From assembly GCF_030814215.1 (NCBI RefSeq), contig NZ_JAUSUT010000001.1, forward strand, positions 2,232,001 through 2,296,000: a DNA stretch of 64,000 bases, given 5' to 3'. The translations under genes were made by a program, and so were the position numbers. The notes beneath the pieces are model-generated. The model was not told the origin of the DNA. It was given only the letters and a program-made list of their open reading frames with translations, and searched no databases. The DNA comes from Amycolatopsis thermophila. GTDB taxonomy: Bacteria > Actinomycetota > Actinomycetes > Mycobacteriales > Pseudonocardiaceae. This document shows positions 35,601 to 43,344 of this stretch, piece after piece (position 1 is the first letter of the stretch; each line of letters starts with the position of its first letter).

Positions 35601-38600
35601 CGCCCGGTTGCACCGGGGGTTCGCCGTCGAGGCGGTTCCGCAGACTCGGGGCGTCCGGCCTCGTGTCGGTGGAACGGTGGTGCTCGGGCGTGCCGCCGCC
35701 GAGGAGTTCGGCGATGCGGCTGGGGGGCGGTGACGCGGGAGCCGTTTCGTCGCGCGGCGCCAGCGGGGTTTCGTCGCCCTTGCGCGTGTGCATCAGGTCG
35801 ACGCCGTGGTGCTGCGCCGGCAGGTCGGCGAGCCGGTTCGACATCGGATCGACGAACGCGACCCCGTGCTCGGTGTGGACGACGCTGAAAGCGCGCTCAC
35901 CGGTCGGCGTCCGCACGGACACCACGGCCCGCGAACCGACCGGCTGCCCCGCCATTTCGCGGACCACGCTGTTGTAGTCGGGGTGCGGGGCGAACTCCCC
36001 GCCGAGCTGCCGCGCGAGGAAGTCCCGGCCACGCGGCGGATCACCGGCGGGCTGCGCGACAGCCTCGATGCCTTCCATCCGCAGTTCGAACGCCAGCACG
36101 GACTCGGCGGAGTTGGTGCGGTAGCGGTCCGGCATCGAGTCGGAGTAGTACTCGCGGGTGTTGACGTCGGCGATCTCCGGCAGCTGGTCGCGGAGGAAAC
36201 GCACCTCCTGGTGCACGTTCCGGCTTTCGGTGCCGTCGAACTCGACCCGCGGCTGGGTGCTCCCGGCGTGGATGGCGGGTTCGCTGACGACGTCCGTCGG
36301 CCGGTTCAGGTCACCCCAGCCGTTCTCCGGCACACCGATCTTCGGCGGTTGCGGCGCCGGGGTGGTGTCGGCCGGGGTGCGATCTGCCGCCGGGACGGCG
36401 TCCGGACCGCCGAACATGCGCGCGAAATCGCGACGCTCGGCGGCCTTGATCTCCGCCTCCTGGGCGAAGGCGGTCTCGCGGTTGTGCGCCATCGCCTGCT
36501 TGGCGGCGTCCGGGGGCAGGAAGCGCGGGTCGTCCGGGGTGATCTCCTCGAGGCGGATCACCCACTTCTTGCCCCCGCTCGGCGTCTCGACCTCGACCTT
36601 GTCCTTGACGACCAGCTGGGTGCCTGGCTTGTAGAGCACCTCGCGCTCGTTCTTGTTGGACGCGAGGGACTCGATGTGCCGCCCGGTCTTGCCCTCGATG
36701 ATCATCTCGACGTCACCGGGCCACTTGGGGGCGGGCGGACCGTCGACGCGGCTCGAGCTGAGGAACTGGGACTCGACCACGACCTGGCCGACTTCGTACC
36801 GGCCGGCGACGATGGCCGCCGCCTCCCCGCGCACGTTCACGCGGCGCACTGTTTCGCCCTGGTACGGGGGCATCTCGTTGAGGCCGGACACGATCGCGCG
36901 GATCTGCGGCATGGCCTCGTCGAGGTGGCGCCCGGTGCGCAGCGCCTCGTTGACGATCCCGAAGACCTCGCTCGAGGTGTAGCTGTGCACCGCATAGGCG
37001 CCGCGGTCGGACATGTGCGCCAGGTTCGGGTCGGCGTCCCGCATGTCCAGCGCCTCGAGCAGCTCGTGCTCGTGCGTCAGCTTGCCGGTCCGCGGGTCCA
37101 CGATGCCGGACTCGAGCTGGCTCTCGGCGAGTGCGTCGAAGTCGGCGCGGTCGTGGGAGCGGAAGTTCGGGTCGTCGACGTACGGCTCGTCGACCACTGG
37201 ACGGTCGTGCTGAGGAGGCGCGTCCTCGGTGCGCGCAGGTGCCTCGTCCGGCGCATGACTGTCCGCCGGGGCGGCGTCCTCGTCGCGCCCGGGGGCGGGG
37301 TCCTCGGTCCGCGACGGTGCTTCGTCGAATGGACTGCGCTCGGCGGCGGGTGCCTCCTCGCGCACTGGGGCCGGTGCTTCCTCCGTGCGGGACGTGGCCT
37401 GGTCGGACGGGCTCTGCTCCCGGGTCGGGGCGTGGTCGCGAACCGGCGTGGCGGCGTCCTGCGGTGGATCGAACGGGCTGCGCTCGGCGGCCGGTGCCTC
37501 CTCGGTGGGCCGGGCCTCGTCGCGCACGGGTGCGGCGTCGTCGGCCGGGTCGAACGGGGTGCGTTCGGGCGCCTGCCCCGCAGTACGTGCCACCTCGGGC
37601 GCGGCCGTCTCGCGTGGCACCGGGGTCTCGGCCGGCGGGCCGGCCTGGTGGACCGGCGGGGCCTGCTCGGGCGGGCGCGCCAGCAACCATCGCGGGTCGG
37701 CGGGCGCACCGGGGCGACCGCCGTGCGGCGGCTGCTGCGAAGGCGGTCCGTAGGCCCGCGGTGTGCCGTGCTGGGGGTCGGCCGGCACGCCCTGGTGTGG
37801 CGGGACCGCATAGGGCTGCGTGCCCACCGGACCGTGCTGGCCCTGCGGTGGCATGTTCCCGTAGCCGCCCTGCTGCGGCCCCAACGGACGCTCACCGTGC
37901 GCCGGCGGGGCACCGTGGCCGGGACCGGCCTGCACCGGCCCCGGAGTACCGCCCTGCACCGGACCCCATGGGCTGCCCTGCACGGGACCCTGCGGGCCGC
38001 CGTGCATCGGGTGCTGGGGTCCGGCCTGGACGGGACCCTGCGGGCCACCCTGGACGGGACCCTGTGGGCTGCCGTGGATCGGGCCTCGTGGGCCAGCCTG
38101 GACCGGCCCCTGAGGGCCGCCGTGCACCGGGCCTCGTGGGCCGCCCTGGGCGGGACCTTGCGGGCCGCCGTGCATCGGGTGCTGGGGTCCGCCCTGGACG
38201 GGACCTTGCGGGCTGCCGTGCATCGGGTGCTGGGGTCCGCCCTGGACGGGGCCTCGTGGGCCGGGGCCTTGCGGGCCGCCGTGCACCGGGCCTCGTGGGC
38301 CACCCTGGACTGGGCCTTGCGGGCCGCCTTGCACGGGGCCTCGTGGGCCACCCTGGACGGGCCCAGGGCCTCCCTGCGCCGGCCCGGCAGGGCCGTACCG
38401 CGCAGGTGTCGACCCGCGGGGCGGCTGTCCCTGGGGATATCCCTGCGGGCCGCCCTGCTGTCCGCGCTGGGGCGCGAACGGCTGCTGCCCTCCGCCGGGA
38501 TAACCCTGCATCGGCGCGGCGGGTGGCATCTGCGACTGCTGCGGCTGCCCCTGCTGGGACCCGCGCTCGCCGTGTTGGGGGGAAGGCCCACCCCCGGTCG

Positions 38601-40260
38601 GCCCGAAGCCGCTCGCGTTGCCGGCAGTGTTCACGGCGTCGGGGCGTGTGGTCGGGCCGGTGGGCCCGTACCCGCCGGGCTGCGGAACCGGACTCGCGCC
38701 GGCCGGCACCGGCATCCTGGCCCCGCTGCTCGCCGCGGCCCCGCTCGACGGTCCAGCCGACGAACCAGCGGAGGATCCGGCGGACGAACCACCGGCCGAG
38801 CCGCCCGAGGACCCGGCGGACGAGCCGGCCGACCCCAACGGACCGCCCGAGGACCCTGTCGCCGGACCCCCACCGACGCCGCTCGCCCCGGCCGTCGATG
38901 CCGGGGCCCCTCCTCCGGTGTGGCTCGGCGCGGCGGCCGCCGGCGCGGCTGTCGAAGCGGCGGGTCCCTGCCCGGTCCCACCATCCGAAGTGGACCGCGG
39001 TGCTTCGGTCGCCGGGCGGTCCGCCACCACCGCTGCCTGCCCGCTCACCCGGTCGTTCGCGATCGCGTGCGAGACCGAGCCCGACGAACCCTCCGAGTGG
39101 GACGACGAGGCGCCCGCCATCGCCGGTTCGCGCGACGCCGGCGCGGACGAGCCCGACGAGGACGACCCCGACGAAGATGAACCCGAGTCGGACGAGTGCG
39201 ACGAAGAAGAACCCGAATCGGACGAGCCGCCCGACGAGTGCGACGAAGACCCGCCCGAGTCCAGGCCCGACGTGTGCGGCGTGTCGACCTTGATGTTGCC
39301 CGCAGCGATGTCGGCGTTGAACTTCCCGATGTCCTTGATCTGATCCTTCGCGCCTCCGACACCGCGGTCCACGGCGCCCGCCGAGGCGCCCATCGCGATG
39401 TCGCCGGCCTTCAGGTTGTTCAGGTCACCCGTCAGCGCGGCCTGCCCGACCGTCGTCGCGACGCCTTCGACCGCTCCGCGGGCCGCGTCGCGCACCGCGC
39501 GGTCGGCGATCTGACCCGCCACGCTGTCCTGCAGGCCCTTGGTGAACCCCTTCGGCACGGCGTGCCCCGCCGCGCCGGCCACGCCACCGGCCACACCGCT
39601 GGCCAGCGCGCCCACGGTCTTGTCGACGTCCCAGTCCTTGCGGTCGCCCTTGGCCATCTGCAGGCCCTGGATGCCGGCGTCCAGCGCCACGTTCATCGCG
39701 ACGTTGATCAGGACTTCCTTGGCGATCCGCTTGAGGATCTGCATCGCGACCTTGCGGAAGCCCTCCTGCAGCATCTTCTGCACGAGCTGCTTGAAGACCA
39801 TCTGCACGGTCATCCGCGTGGCCATCTGGGCCGGCACGATCCCGGCCGTCGACCCGCCGAACGTGACCACGGCGGCCGCGATCATCGCCGCGATCTGGAT
39901 CGCCAGGATGATCAGCGAGGCGATGATCATGTACTTCGTGTACTCGACGTCGAGCGCCGTCGAGTCCGCCGAGTTCGCCAGCGCCTCGCACGCCTTGCTC
40001 AGGTTCGTGAAGTACGCCTCGTCGCCGGTGACGAACTTGTCCCACATCTTCTGGAACTCGACCGCGGGCTGGCCGGTCCAGGTGCTCAGCACCTCGGACG
40101 CGGCACCGTTGGCCTTGTCGACGACGGGCCCCAGTGCGTCCTTGGCGGCCAGCCACGCGTCGCGGACCTCGCGGAGCTTGTCCTCGTCGCCCTCGGGCCA
40201 GTGCTCGCCGACGACGATGGGCAGGAGCCACTTGACGTCTTCGGGGAACTCCATCCCCAT
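32605..40260 (-). CDS. Giant polymorphic toxin-like protein: CpnT-type N-terminus, ADP-ribosyltransferase and two papain-fold toxin domains
   Basis: 2551 residues; domain positions are approximate. Residues 1-330: WXG100/CpnT-like helical region (STWTGQPAVEFQKMWDKF; hydrophobic helix near 109-135), suggesting type VII export. 330-600: Ser/Gly-rich. 620-780: GPVQGGPQ-type repeats. 870-1030: Pro/Glu/Asp-rich. 1040-1240: R-S-E class ADP-ribosyltransferase with R1139, S1168-S1170 (FLSSSR) and E1205/E1207 (NEREVLY). 1340-1490: papain-fold toxin domain with Ser1384 for Cys and no His. 1665-1840: second papain-fold domain with C1719 (MTNCTKCC), H1801 (LAHVAIV) and D1816 (FVDPQSGG). 1899-1964: 33-residue tandem repeat. 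2245-2365: degenerate, perhaps RelA/SpoT-like. 2400-2551: unrecognised C-terminus (YFKVFNKTCKVDRDGDG). The gene starts 2 bases after the WXG100 gene. Activities are predicted only. Confidence 0.85.
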   Translation of the reverse strand: MGMEFPEDVKWLLPIVVGEHWPEGDEDKLREVRDAWLAAKDALGPVVDKANGAASEVLSTWTGQPAVEFQKMWDKFVTGDEAYFTNLSKACEALANSADSTALDVEYTKYMIIASLIILAIQIAAMIAAAVVTFGGSTAGIVPAQMATRMTVQMVFKQLVQKMLQEGFRKVAMQILKRIAKEVLINVAMNVALDAGIQGLQMAKGDRKDWDVDKTVGALASGVAGGVAGAAGHAVPKGFTKGLQDSVAGQIADRAVRDAARGAVEGVATTVGQAALTGDLNNLKAGDIAMGASAGAVDRGVGGAKDQIKDIGKFNADIAAGNIKVDTPHTSGLDSGGSSSHSSGGSSDSGSSSSHSSDSGSSSSGSSSSGSSAPASREPAMAGASSSHSEGSSGSVSHAIANDRVSGQAAVVADRPATEAPRSTSDGGTGQGPAASTAAPAAAAPSHTGGGAPASTAGASGVGGGPATGSSGGPLGSAGSSAGSSGGSAGGSSAGSSAGSSAGPSSGAAASSGARMPVPAGASPVPQPGGYGPTGPTTRPDAVNTAGNASGFGPTGGGPSPQHGERGSQQGQPQQSQMPPAAPMQGYPGGGQQPFAPQRGQQGGPQGYPQGQPPRGSTPARYGPAGPAQGGPGPVQGGPRGPVQGGPQGPVQGGPRGPVHGGPQGPGPRGPVQGGPQHPMHGSPQGPVQGGPQHPMHGGPQGPAQGGPRGPVHGGPQGPVQAGPRGPIHGSPQGPVQGGPQGPVQAGPQHPMHGGPQGPVQGSPWGPVQGGTPGPVQAGPGHGAPPAHGERPLGPQQGGYGNMPPQGQHGPVGTQPYAVPPHQGVPADPQHGTPRAYGPPSQQPPHGGRPGAPADPRWLLARPPEQAPPVHQAGPPAETPVPRETAAPEVARTAGQAPERTPFDPADDAAPVRDEARPTEEAPAAERSPFDPPQDAATPVRDHAPTREQSPSDQATSRTEEAPAPVREEAPAAERSPFDEAPSRTEDPAPGRDEDAAPADSHAPDEAPARTEDAPPQHDRPVVDEPYVDDPNFRSHDRADFDALAESQLESGIVDPRTGKLTHEHELLEALDMRDADPNLAHMSDRGAYAVHSYTSSEVFGIVNEALRTGRHLDEAMPQIRAIVSGLNEMPPYQGETVRRVNVRGEAAAIVAGRYEVGQVVVESQFLSSSRVDGPPAPKWPGDVEMIIEGKTGRHIESLASNKNEREVLYKPGTQLVVKDKVEVETPSGGKKWVIRLEEITPDDPRFLPPDAAKQAMAHNRETAFAQEAEIKAAERRDFARMFGGPDAVPAADRTPADTTPAPQPPKIGVPENGWGDLNRPTDVVSEPAIHAGSTQPRVEFDGTESRNVHQEVRFLRDQLPEIADVNTREYYSDSMPDRYRTNSAESVLAFELRMEGIEAVAQPAGDPPRGRDFLARQLGGEFAPHPDYNSVVREMAGQPVGSRAVVSVRTPTGERAFSVVHTEHGVAFVDPMSNRLADLPAQHHGVDLMHTRKGDETPLAPRDETAPASPPPSRIAELLGGGTPEHHRSTDTRPDAPSLRNRLDGEPPVQPGAWNPFRRSQPESPAWVPQQPSPGPHTPHPSHQGPAPLYPDQHGGPPVHPDHQAGPFQQHPNQSHTHQQQGPFQQAHDPLQELAQQHQQHGSFQPAPDPLQGLVQQHQQHQPLAQSTPLNSLPAIHAGTADPQQAAAYIAQRHPQLGQVNPKFKSLFAWNRGYMTNCTKCCVAYAQRLIGIDATADPVRPKDLTSMDRMRWMEEQLGAQWQHGLGNYDNVIHHMSNMPVGSHGVIYVGFTGVNGEDLAHVAIVANTPEGVAFVDPQSGGLMALPDPATSVSLLPFGSLIGSNGLAAGPQLAQPHNAITTPLPHTPPPMPPVPPMPPVPPAPPVHHAPQPPAPPVPNRPPAPFVPPKLVFNTDPTPTVPDTPHVTDPTTPTPPAPFVPPKLVFNTDPTPTVPDTPHVTDPTTPDVRLAPPSTTPDTVVSPMSPTPDTPLADTHPDDPRIAAPSEPRATVPDAQDPRVAHGQIPHHTAEPVTGDPAPERAEPVTRDDIPVVHEETPPGTGDADPTPGQADAEPPAHDDSPERGRAPADRTDDPGGNHPDRDRVADDLPPGDDTVVVDGQRMPIDDAIRRLVDEHPELRNAIDNNPGLGRLLARNLGILVNLITYPDAIPVLEDANDEQLPIVQIPSHVSFDGSTPPDHHTPPGQPGTPDQPPHPQAPAFGTVSAGGIGEQVQAGFDPSRASDPAYTNSYLRGQLDQARTAQQELDSALRDVAAATGATALPSTAPSWEAAQAQLAGFDGDASRVTGLASGGLQVADGAGAYRAAERLAAQPGMRVLSADDRLADGGALTMHVRASNGQVAEVAITPGAVPFMPGMPGMAPLAAAGGSGRGRHRKPEGPRESIVDDVEEGPTPRYFKVFNKTCKVDRDGDGHLTGYLLNVRTGEFEENDEVLGRVLQESLPSNTRELSEAEFIAETERERAFYLRGEGPVFALYETLGAMHRQAKEEGRALTAQEQAFAESVQRRTFVMWEAELSRRAAGQPAGFQCTSILA
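34370..34563 (-). repeat. Exact 99-base tandem duplication in the giant toxin gene
   Basis: Copy one is 34370-34468 and copy two 34469-34563, identical over 95 bases with a 99-base period. In protein it duplicates 33 residues containing PFVPPKLVFNTDPTPTVPDT. The identity at synonymous positions indicates a recent event. Confidence 0.9.
37900..38395 (-). repeat. GPVQGG-type short tandem repeats in the giant toxin gene
   Basis: About twenty degenerate 24-base units encode GP(V/M)(Q/H)(G/A)(G/S)P(Q/R) octapeptides, with GPVQGGPQ the commonest. It forms a flexible glycine-, proline- and glutamine-rich linker before the enzymatic domains, and the DNA is prone to slippage. Confidence 0.85.
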
Positions 40261-40262
40261 GG

Positions 40263-40592
40263 TTACGCCTGCCCGGCGTTCTTGACGGCCTGCTCGGCGT
40301 CCTTGTGCGTGCCCTCGGTGGCGTCCGCGGCCTTCTTCACGGCCTTCGCCACGTCCTTGAGCGCCTGATCGAGGCTGCCGAACGCCTCGGTGCAGTTCTT
40401 CGCCGCGGGCTCGTACTCCTTCGCGAACGCCTGGCCGGACTCGTCGTTGCCCCAGCAGGCGCCCTGCGCGGCGAGCGCGGTCTTCAGCGCTTCGCCCGCC
40501 TGCTTGAGCAGGTCACCGGCGGGCGGGAACTTCCCGGCTCCACTCCGGACGGTGTCCGGATCCATCTCGTGGCCGGCACCCGCTCCCGTCAT
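40263..40592 (-). CDS. WXG100-like small protein (ESX/type VII secretion partner)
   Basis: This 109-residue helical protein has the hairpin pattern of WXG100 proteins, with the turn in ACWGNDESGQAFAKEYEPAA (WGN in place of WxG). N- and C-terminal helices flank the turn (LLKQAGEALKTALAAQGA; FGSLDQALKDVAKAVKKAAD). Such proteins pair with the N-terminus of large toxins and guide them to the type VII secretion machine. The ATG at 40592 overlaps the upstream YbaB-like gene as ATGA, and it ends 2 bases before the giant gene, so all three are coupled. It occupies the place of esxE/esxF next to cpnT in mycobacteria. Confidence 0.82.
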   Translation of the reverse strand: MTGAGAGHEMDPDTVRSGAGKFPPAGDLLKQAGEALKTALAAQGACWGNDESGQAFAKEYEPAAKNCTEAFGSLDQALKDVAKAVKKAADATEGTHKDAEQAVKNAGQA

Positions 40593-41185
40593 CGGTCACC
40601 CCGCGTCATCCAGCTGTCCGGCATTTCGTCGTCGTCACCCGTTGGACGCGCGCGGCGCGCCGCCGGTTTCGGTGCGGGCGGAGGAGTTCGGGGCGCGTCG
40701 CGGCGCAGGATCGTCTGCGACTCGGGGTCCTCGGCCGGCCGGGGTTCCGGCTCGGGTTCGAGGAAGTCGGGGATGTCCGGCATGAGGCCGGCCAGCGACG
40801 GCGCGCCCTCGATGAACTCGGACAGGTCCGGCAGGTCGGCGGTCAGCGGACGGAACAGCTCGGCCTGCTGCTGCTTGACCTGCAGCATCCCGCGACGGAC
40901 GAGGTCACTGATCGTGCGGGCCAGCGCGTCCGGCCGGGTCCGCTCGAACGTGGTGGGGGCGAGCTTGAGGTCGGCGAGCGTGCCCTGGGCGTCGACGGTG
41001 ACCTTGACCAGACCGTCCGGCGAGGACAGTTCGGCGGTCAGCTCGGACGCGGCCTGCTGCGCTTCACGCAGTTGCGCGGTCTGCTGGTTGAACCTGTCCA
41101 TCAACTGGTCGACGGTCTCACGCATCGCCGCGTTGCGGGCTTCCTTCTGCGCGCGGTCGTCCCCCGGGGTGCTCACGGCCGCCAC
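40589..41185 (-). CDS. YbaB/EbfC-family-like protein, first gene of the toxin operon
   Basis: 198 residues. The first 115 residues match the YbaB/EbfC pattern: a long N-terminal helix (MRETVDQLMDRFNQQTAQLR), then GLVKVTVDAQGTLADLKLAP and a C-terminal helix. The tail (about 120-198) is acidic then Arg/Pro-rich. YbaB-like genes are commonly first in actinobacterial WXG100-toxin operons, where their function is unknown; DNA binding or chaperone roles have been suggested for the family. ATG at 41185 is used; GTG at 41173 is possible. It lies 46 bases after an MFS gene on the same strand. Confidence 0.75.
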   Translation of the reverse strand: MAAVSTPGDDRAQKEARNAAMRETVDQLMDRFNQQTAQLREAQQAASELTAELSSPDGLVKVTVDAQGTLADLKLAPTTFERTRPDALARTISDLVRRGMLQVKQQQAELFRPLTADLPDLSEFIEGAPSLAGLMPDIPDFLEPEPEPRPAEDPESQTILRRDAPRTPPPAPKPAARRARPTGDDDEMPDSWMTRGDR

Positions 41186-41231
41186 TCTAGTGGCCCGTCT
41201 TCCGCCGGACGGCGCAATCGGCGAAATCCCG

Positions 41232-42527
41232 TCATCCGGTTCGCGTGCGGTGGGCGATCAGCACGTATCCGGCGGCGCCGAGCAGGTACAGCACGGTGGC
41301 GACGAGCAGCAGCGACACAGACCGGCCGTGCAGCGGCACGACGGCCGCGGCGGCCGAGACGGCGACGACCTGCGTGATGTTGAACAGCGTGTCGTAGAGC
41401 GAGAACACCCGTCCGCGGGCTTCGTCGCGCACGTCGTGCTGGATCGAGGAGTCCAGGCACAGCTTCACGACCTGCCCGGCGGCGGTGATCACGAAGGACG
41501 CGACCAGCACGGTCGGCAGTCGCATGGGCAGGCCGAGCCCGGCCTGCGCGGCCGCGGCGATCACCAGCGCGCCGGGGATCGCCCGACGGCGGCCGAGCCG
41601 GCGGACCAGGCGCGGGGTGAGGAAACCGGCGAACAGGATCCCGGCGCCGGCCATGGCGGCGAGCTGGCCCAGTCCGGGCAGCCCGGCCTTGAGCAGGCCG
41701 TAGTCGGTGAAGGTGTAGCGCAGGAGCAGCACTGTGAGCAGCAGCGAGATGCCGTAGGACGCCCGGTGCGCGAGCAGCGCGACGAACCCGGCGACGACGC
41801 TGGGCGCACCCCGCGCGGCGCGGGCGCCGTCGGCGAGACCACGGGCCACCGCGACGACGGCGTCACTCGGTTCGTCGACCGCGTCCGGGCCGAGGCGCCC
41901 CCGGCTGAACCGGCGGGCGATCGCGGCCGCGACGAGCGTGCCGAGCATCGCGACGGCCGTCGTCCACCCGGACCCGCTGTTCCCGGTGCCGAGCAGTGCC
42001 CGCAGCCCGATCGCGCACCCGCCGCCCAGCACCGCGACCAGCGAACCGAGCGTGGTGGCCAGCGCGTTGGCCGTGACCAGCGTCTGCGGCGGCACGACGT
42101 GCGGCAGCGAGGCGGACAGCCCGGAGCCGACGAACCGGGAGACGCCCTCGACGACGAGCGCGAGCACGAACAGCCCGAGCCCGGCGGAGCCGAGCCCGAC
42201 CGCGACGGCCGTCGCGACGATCGCGGTGCCCCGCAGCAGGTTGGCCACGATCAGCACGCGGCGGCGGTCCCAGCGGTCCAGCAGCGCGCCCGCGAACGGT
42301 CCGATCAGCGAGTACGGCAGCAGCAGGACGGCGAACCCGCCGGCGATGGTCAGCGGGTCGGCGCCGCGCTCGGGGTTGAACAGCACCGCACCGGCCAGCC
42401 CGGCGCGGAACACGCCGTCGGAGAACTGGGCGGCGAACCGGGTGAACAGCAGCGTGCGGAAGCCCGCCATCGCGAAGAACGCGCGTGGTGGCACCTTCAC
42501 GACCGACGGTTGCGCACTCGCTGTCAC
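41232..42527 (-). CDS. Major facilitator superfamily transporter
   Basis: A predicted 12-helix exporter of 431 residues; the substrate is unknown. The MFS signature loop GPFAGALLDRWDRRRVLIVA lies between helices 2 and 3, and a matching loop is LTPRLVRRLGRRRAIPGAL in the second half. The start is uncertain: GTG at 42527 follows GGGGAG at short spacing. An upstream frame to 42644 has no conserved sequence. It is upstream of and on the same strand as the toxin operon, 46 bases away, so read-through is possible, but it is not known to be functionally related. Confidence 0.82.
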   Translation of the reverse strand: MTASAQPSVVKVPPRAFFAMAGFRTLLFTRFAAQFSDGVFRAGLAGAVLFNPERGADPLTIAGGFAVLLLPYSLIGPFAGALLDRWDRRRVLIVANLLRGTAIVATAVAVGLGSAGLGLFVLALVVEGVSRFVGSGLSASLPHVVPPQTLVTANALATTLGSLVAVLGGGCAIGLRALLGTGNSGSGWTTAVAMLGTLVAAAIARRFSRGRLGPDAVDEPSDAVVAVARGLADGARAARGAPSVVAGFVALLAHRASYGISLLLTVLLLRYTFTDYGLLKAGLPGLGQLAAMAGAGILFAGFLTPRLVRRLGRRRAIPGALVIAAAAQAGLGLPMRLPTVLVASFVITAAGQVVKLCLDSSIQHDVRDEARGRVFSLYDTLFNITQVVAVSAAAAVVPLHGRSVSLLLVATVLYLLGAAGYVLIAHRTRTG

Positions 42528-42766
42528 GACTCCCCAGCTTACGGTGCCGGGAGCCGGAAACGGAGGGGAAGATGAGGAGGCCGGCGCACTCGGTCGCCTC
42601 TCGGCGGCATCGCGCAGTGTGGCTCCTGCCGAACGGTATTCCACAAAGGCTTTTCTTCAGTGAGCCCGGGGGACACGGAGTGCGCCGGCCACTCGGTTCA
42701 ACGGGCGGCGGTGCCGGCTTGTTCCCGTGTTGCGGGCCGGGTTCGCCGGAGTGGGATCATGGGTGC

Positions 42767-43339
42767 GTGCCAGCGGACGCCGAGGTTGAACCGGGAACGC
42801 TCCTGGTCGCCGCTCCTACGATGTTCGATCCGAACTTCCGCCGCACGGTGGTGTTCATCATCGACCACCGGGAGGAGGGAACGCTCGGGGTCGTGCTGAA
42901 CCGGCCGAGCGACGTGCCGGTCGACGACGTGCTGCCCAGCTGGGGCCGGCACGTGGTGGAACCGCAGTCGGTGTTCGTCGGCGGCCCGGTGGAGAAGAAG
43001 ACCGCGTTGTGCCTGGCGGCGCTGCGCGCCGGGGAGACCGCGGCCGGCGTGCCGGGGCTGATCGGGGTGCGCGGGCCGGTGGCGCTGGTGGACCTGGACG
43101 CCGACCCGGACGCGCTGGTGCCGAAGGTGCGCGGGCTGCGGGTGTTCGCCGGCTACGCGGGCTGGGACTCCGGGCAGCTGGCCGGTGAGATCGAGCGCGG
43201 CGACTGGCTCATCGTCCCGGCGCTGCCCAGCGACGTGCTGGCCACGCCCGAGCGTGATCTGTGGGGTCAGGTGCTGCGCCGTCAGGGTGTCCCGACGGCT
43301 CTGCTGGCCACCCATCCCGGTGACCTGCAGCGGAACTAG
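42767..43339 (+). CDS. YqgE/AlgH family protein
   Basis: This conserved bacterial protein (DUF179) has unknown biochemical function. It has 190 residues, the usual size. It has the family signature GTLLVAAPTMFDPNFRRTVV, then HREEGTLGVVLNRPSD and VFVGGPVEKKTALCLA, and ends with RVFAGYAGWDSGQLAGEI and DLWGQVLRRQG. GTG at 42767 is chosen because the conserved N-terminus begins there. It is divergent from the MFS gene. Confidence 0.92.
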   Translation: MPADAEVEPGTLLVAAPTMFDPNFRRTVVFIIDHREEGTLGVVLNRPSDVPVDDVLPSWGRHVVEPQSVFVGGPVEKKTALCLAALRAGETAAGVPGLIGVRGPVALVDLDADPDALVPKVRGLRVFAGYAGWDSGQLAGEIERGDWLIVPALPSDVLATPERDLWGQVLRRQGVPTALLATHPGDLQRN

Positions 43340-43344
43340 GTGAA

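Noticed and set aside
37900..38400. CRISPR-like regular repeats
   Set aside because: The units are in-frame coding octapeptide repeats without unique spacers, and no cas genes are near.
32419..39180. Very long open frames on the plus strand opposite the giant toxin gene
   Set aside because: They are antisense shadows in high-GC sequence, with Arg/Pro/Gly-rich or Val/Gly-rich translations and no domains. The minus-strand frame has clear domain motifs.
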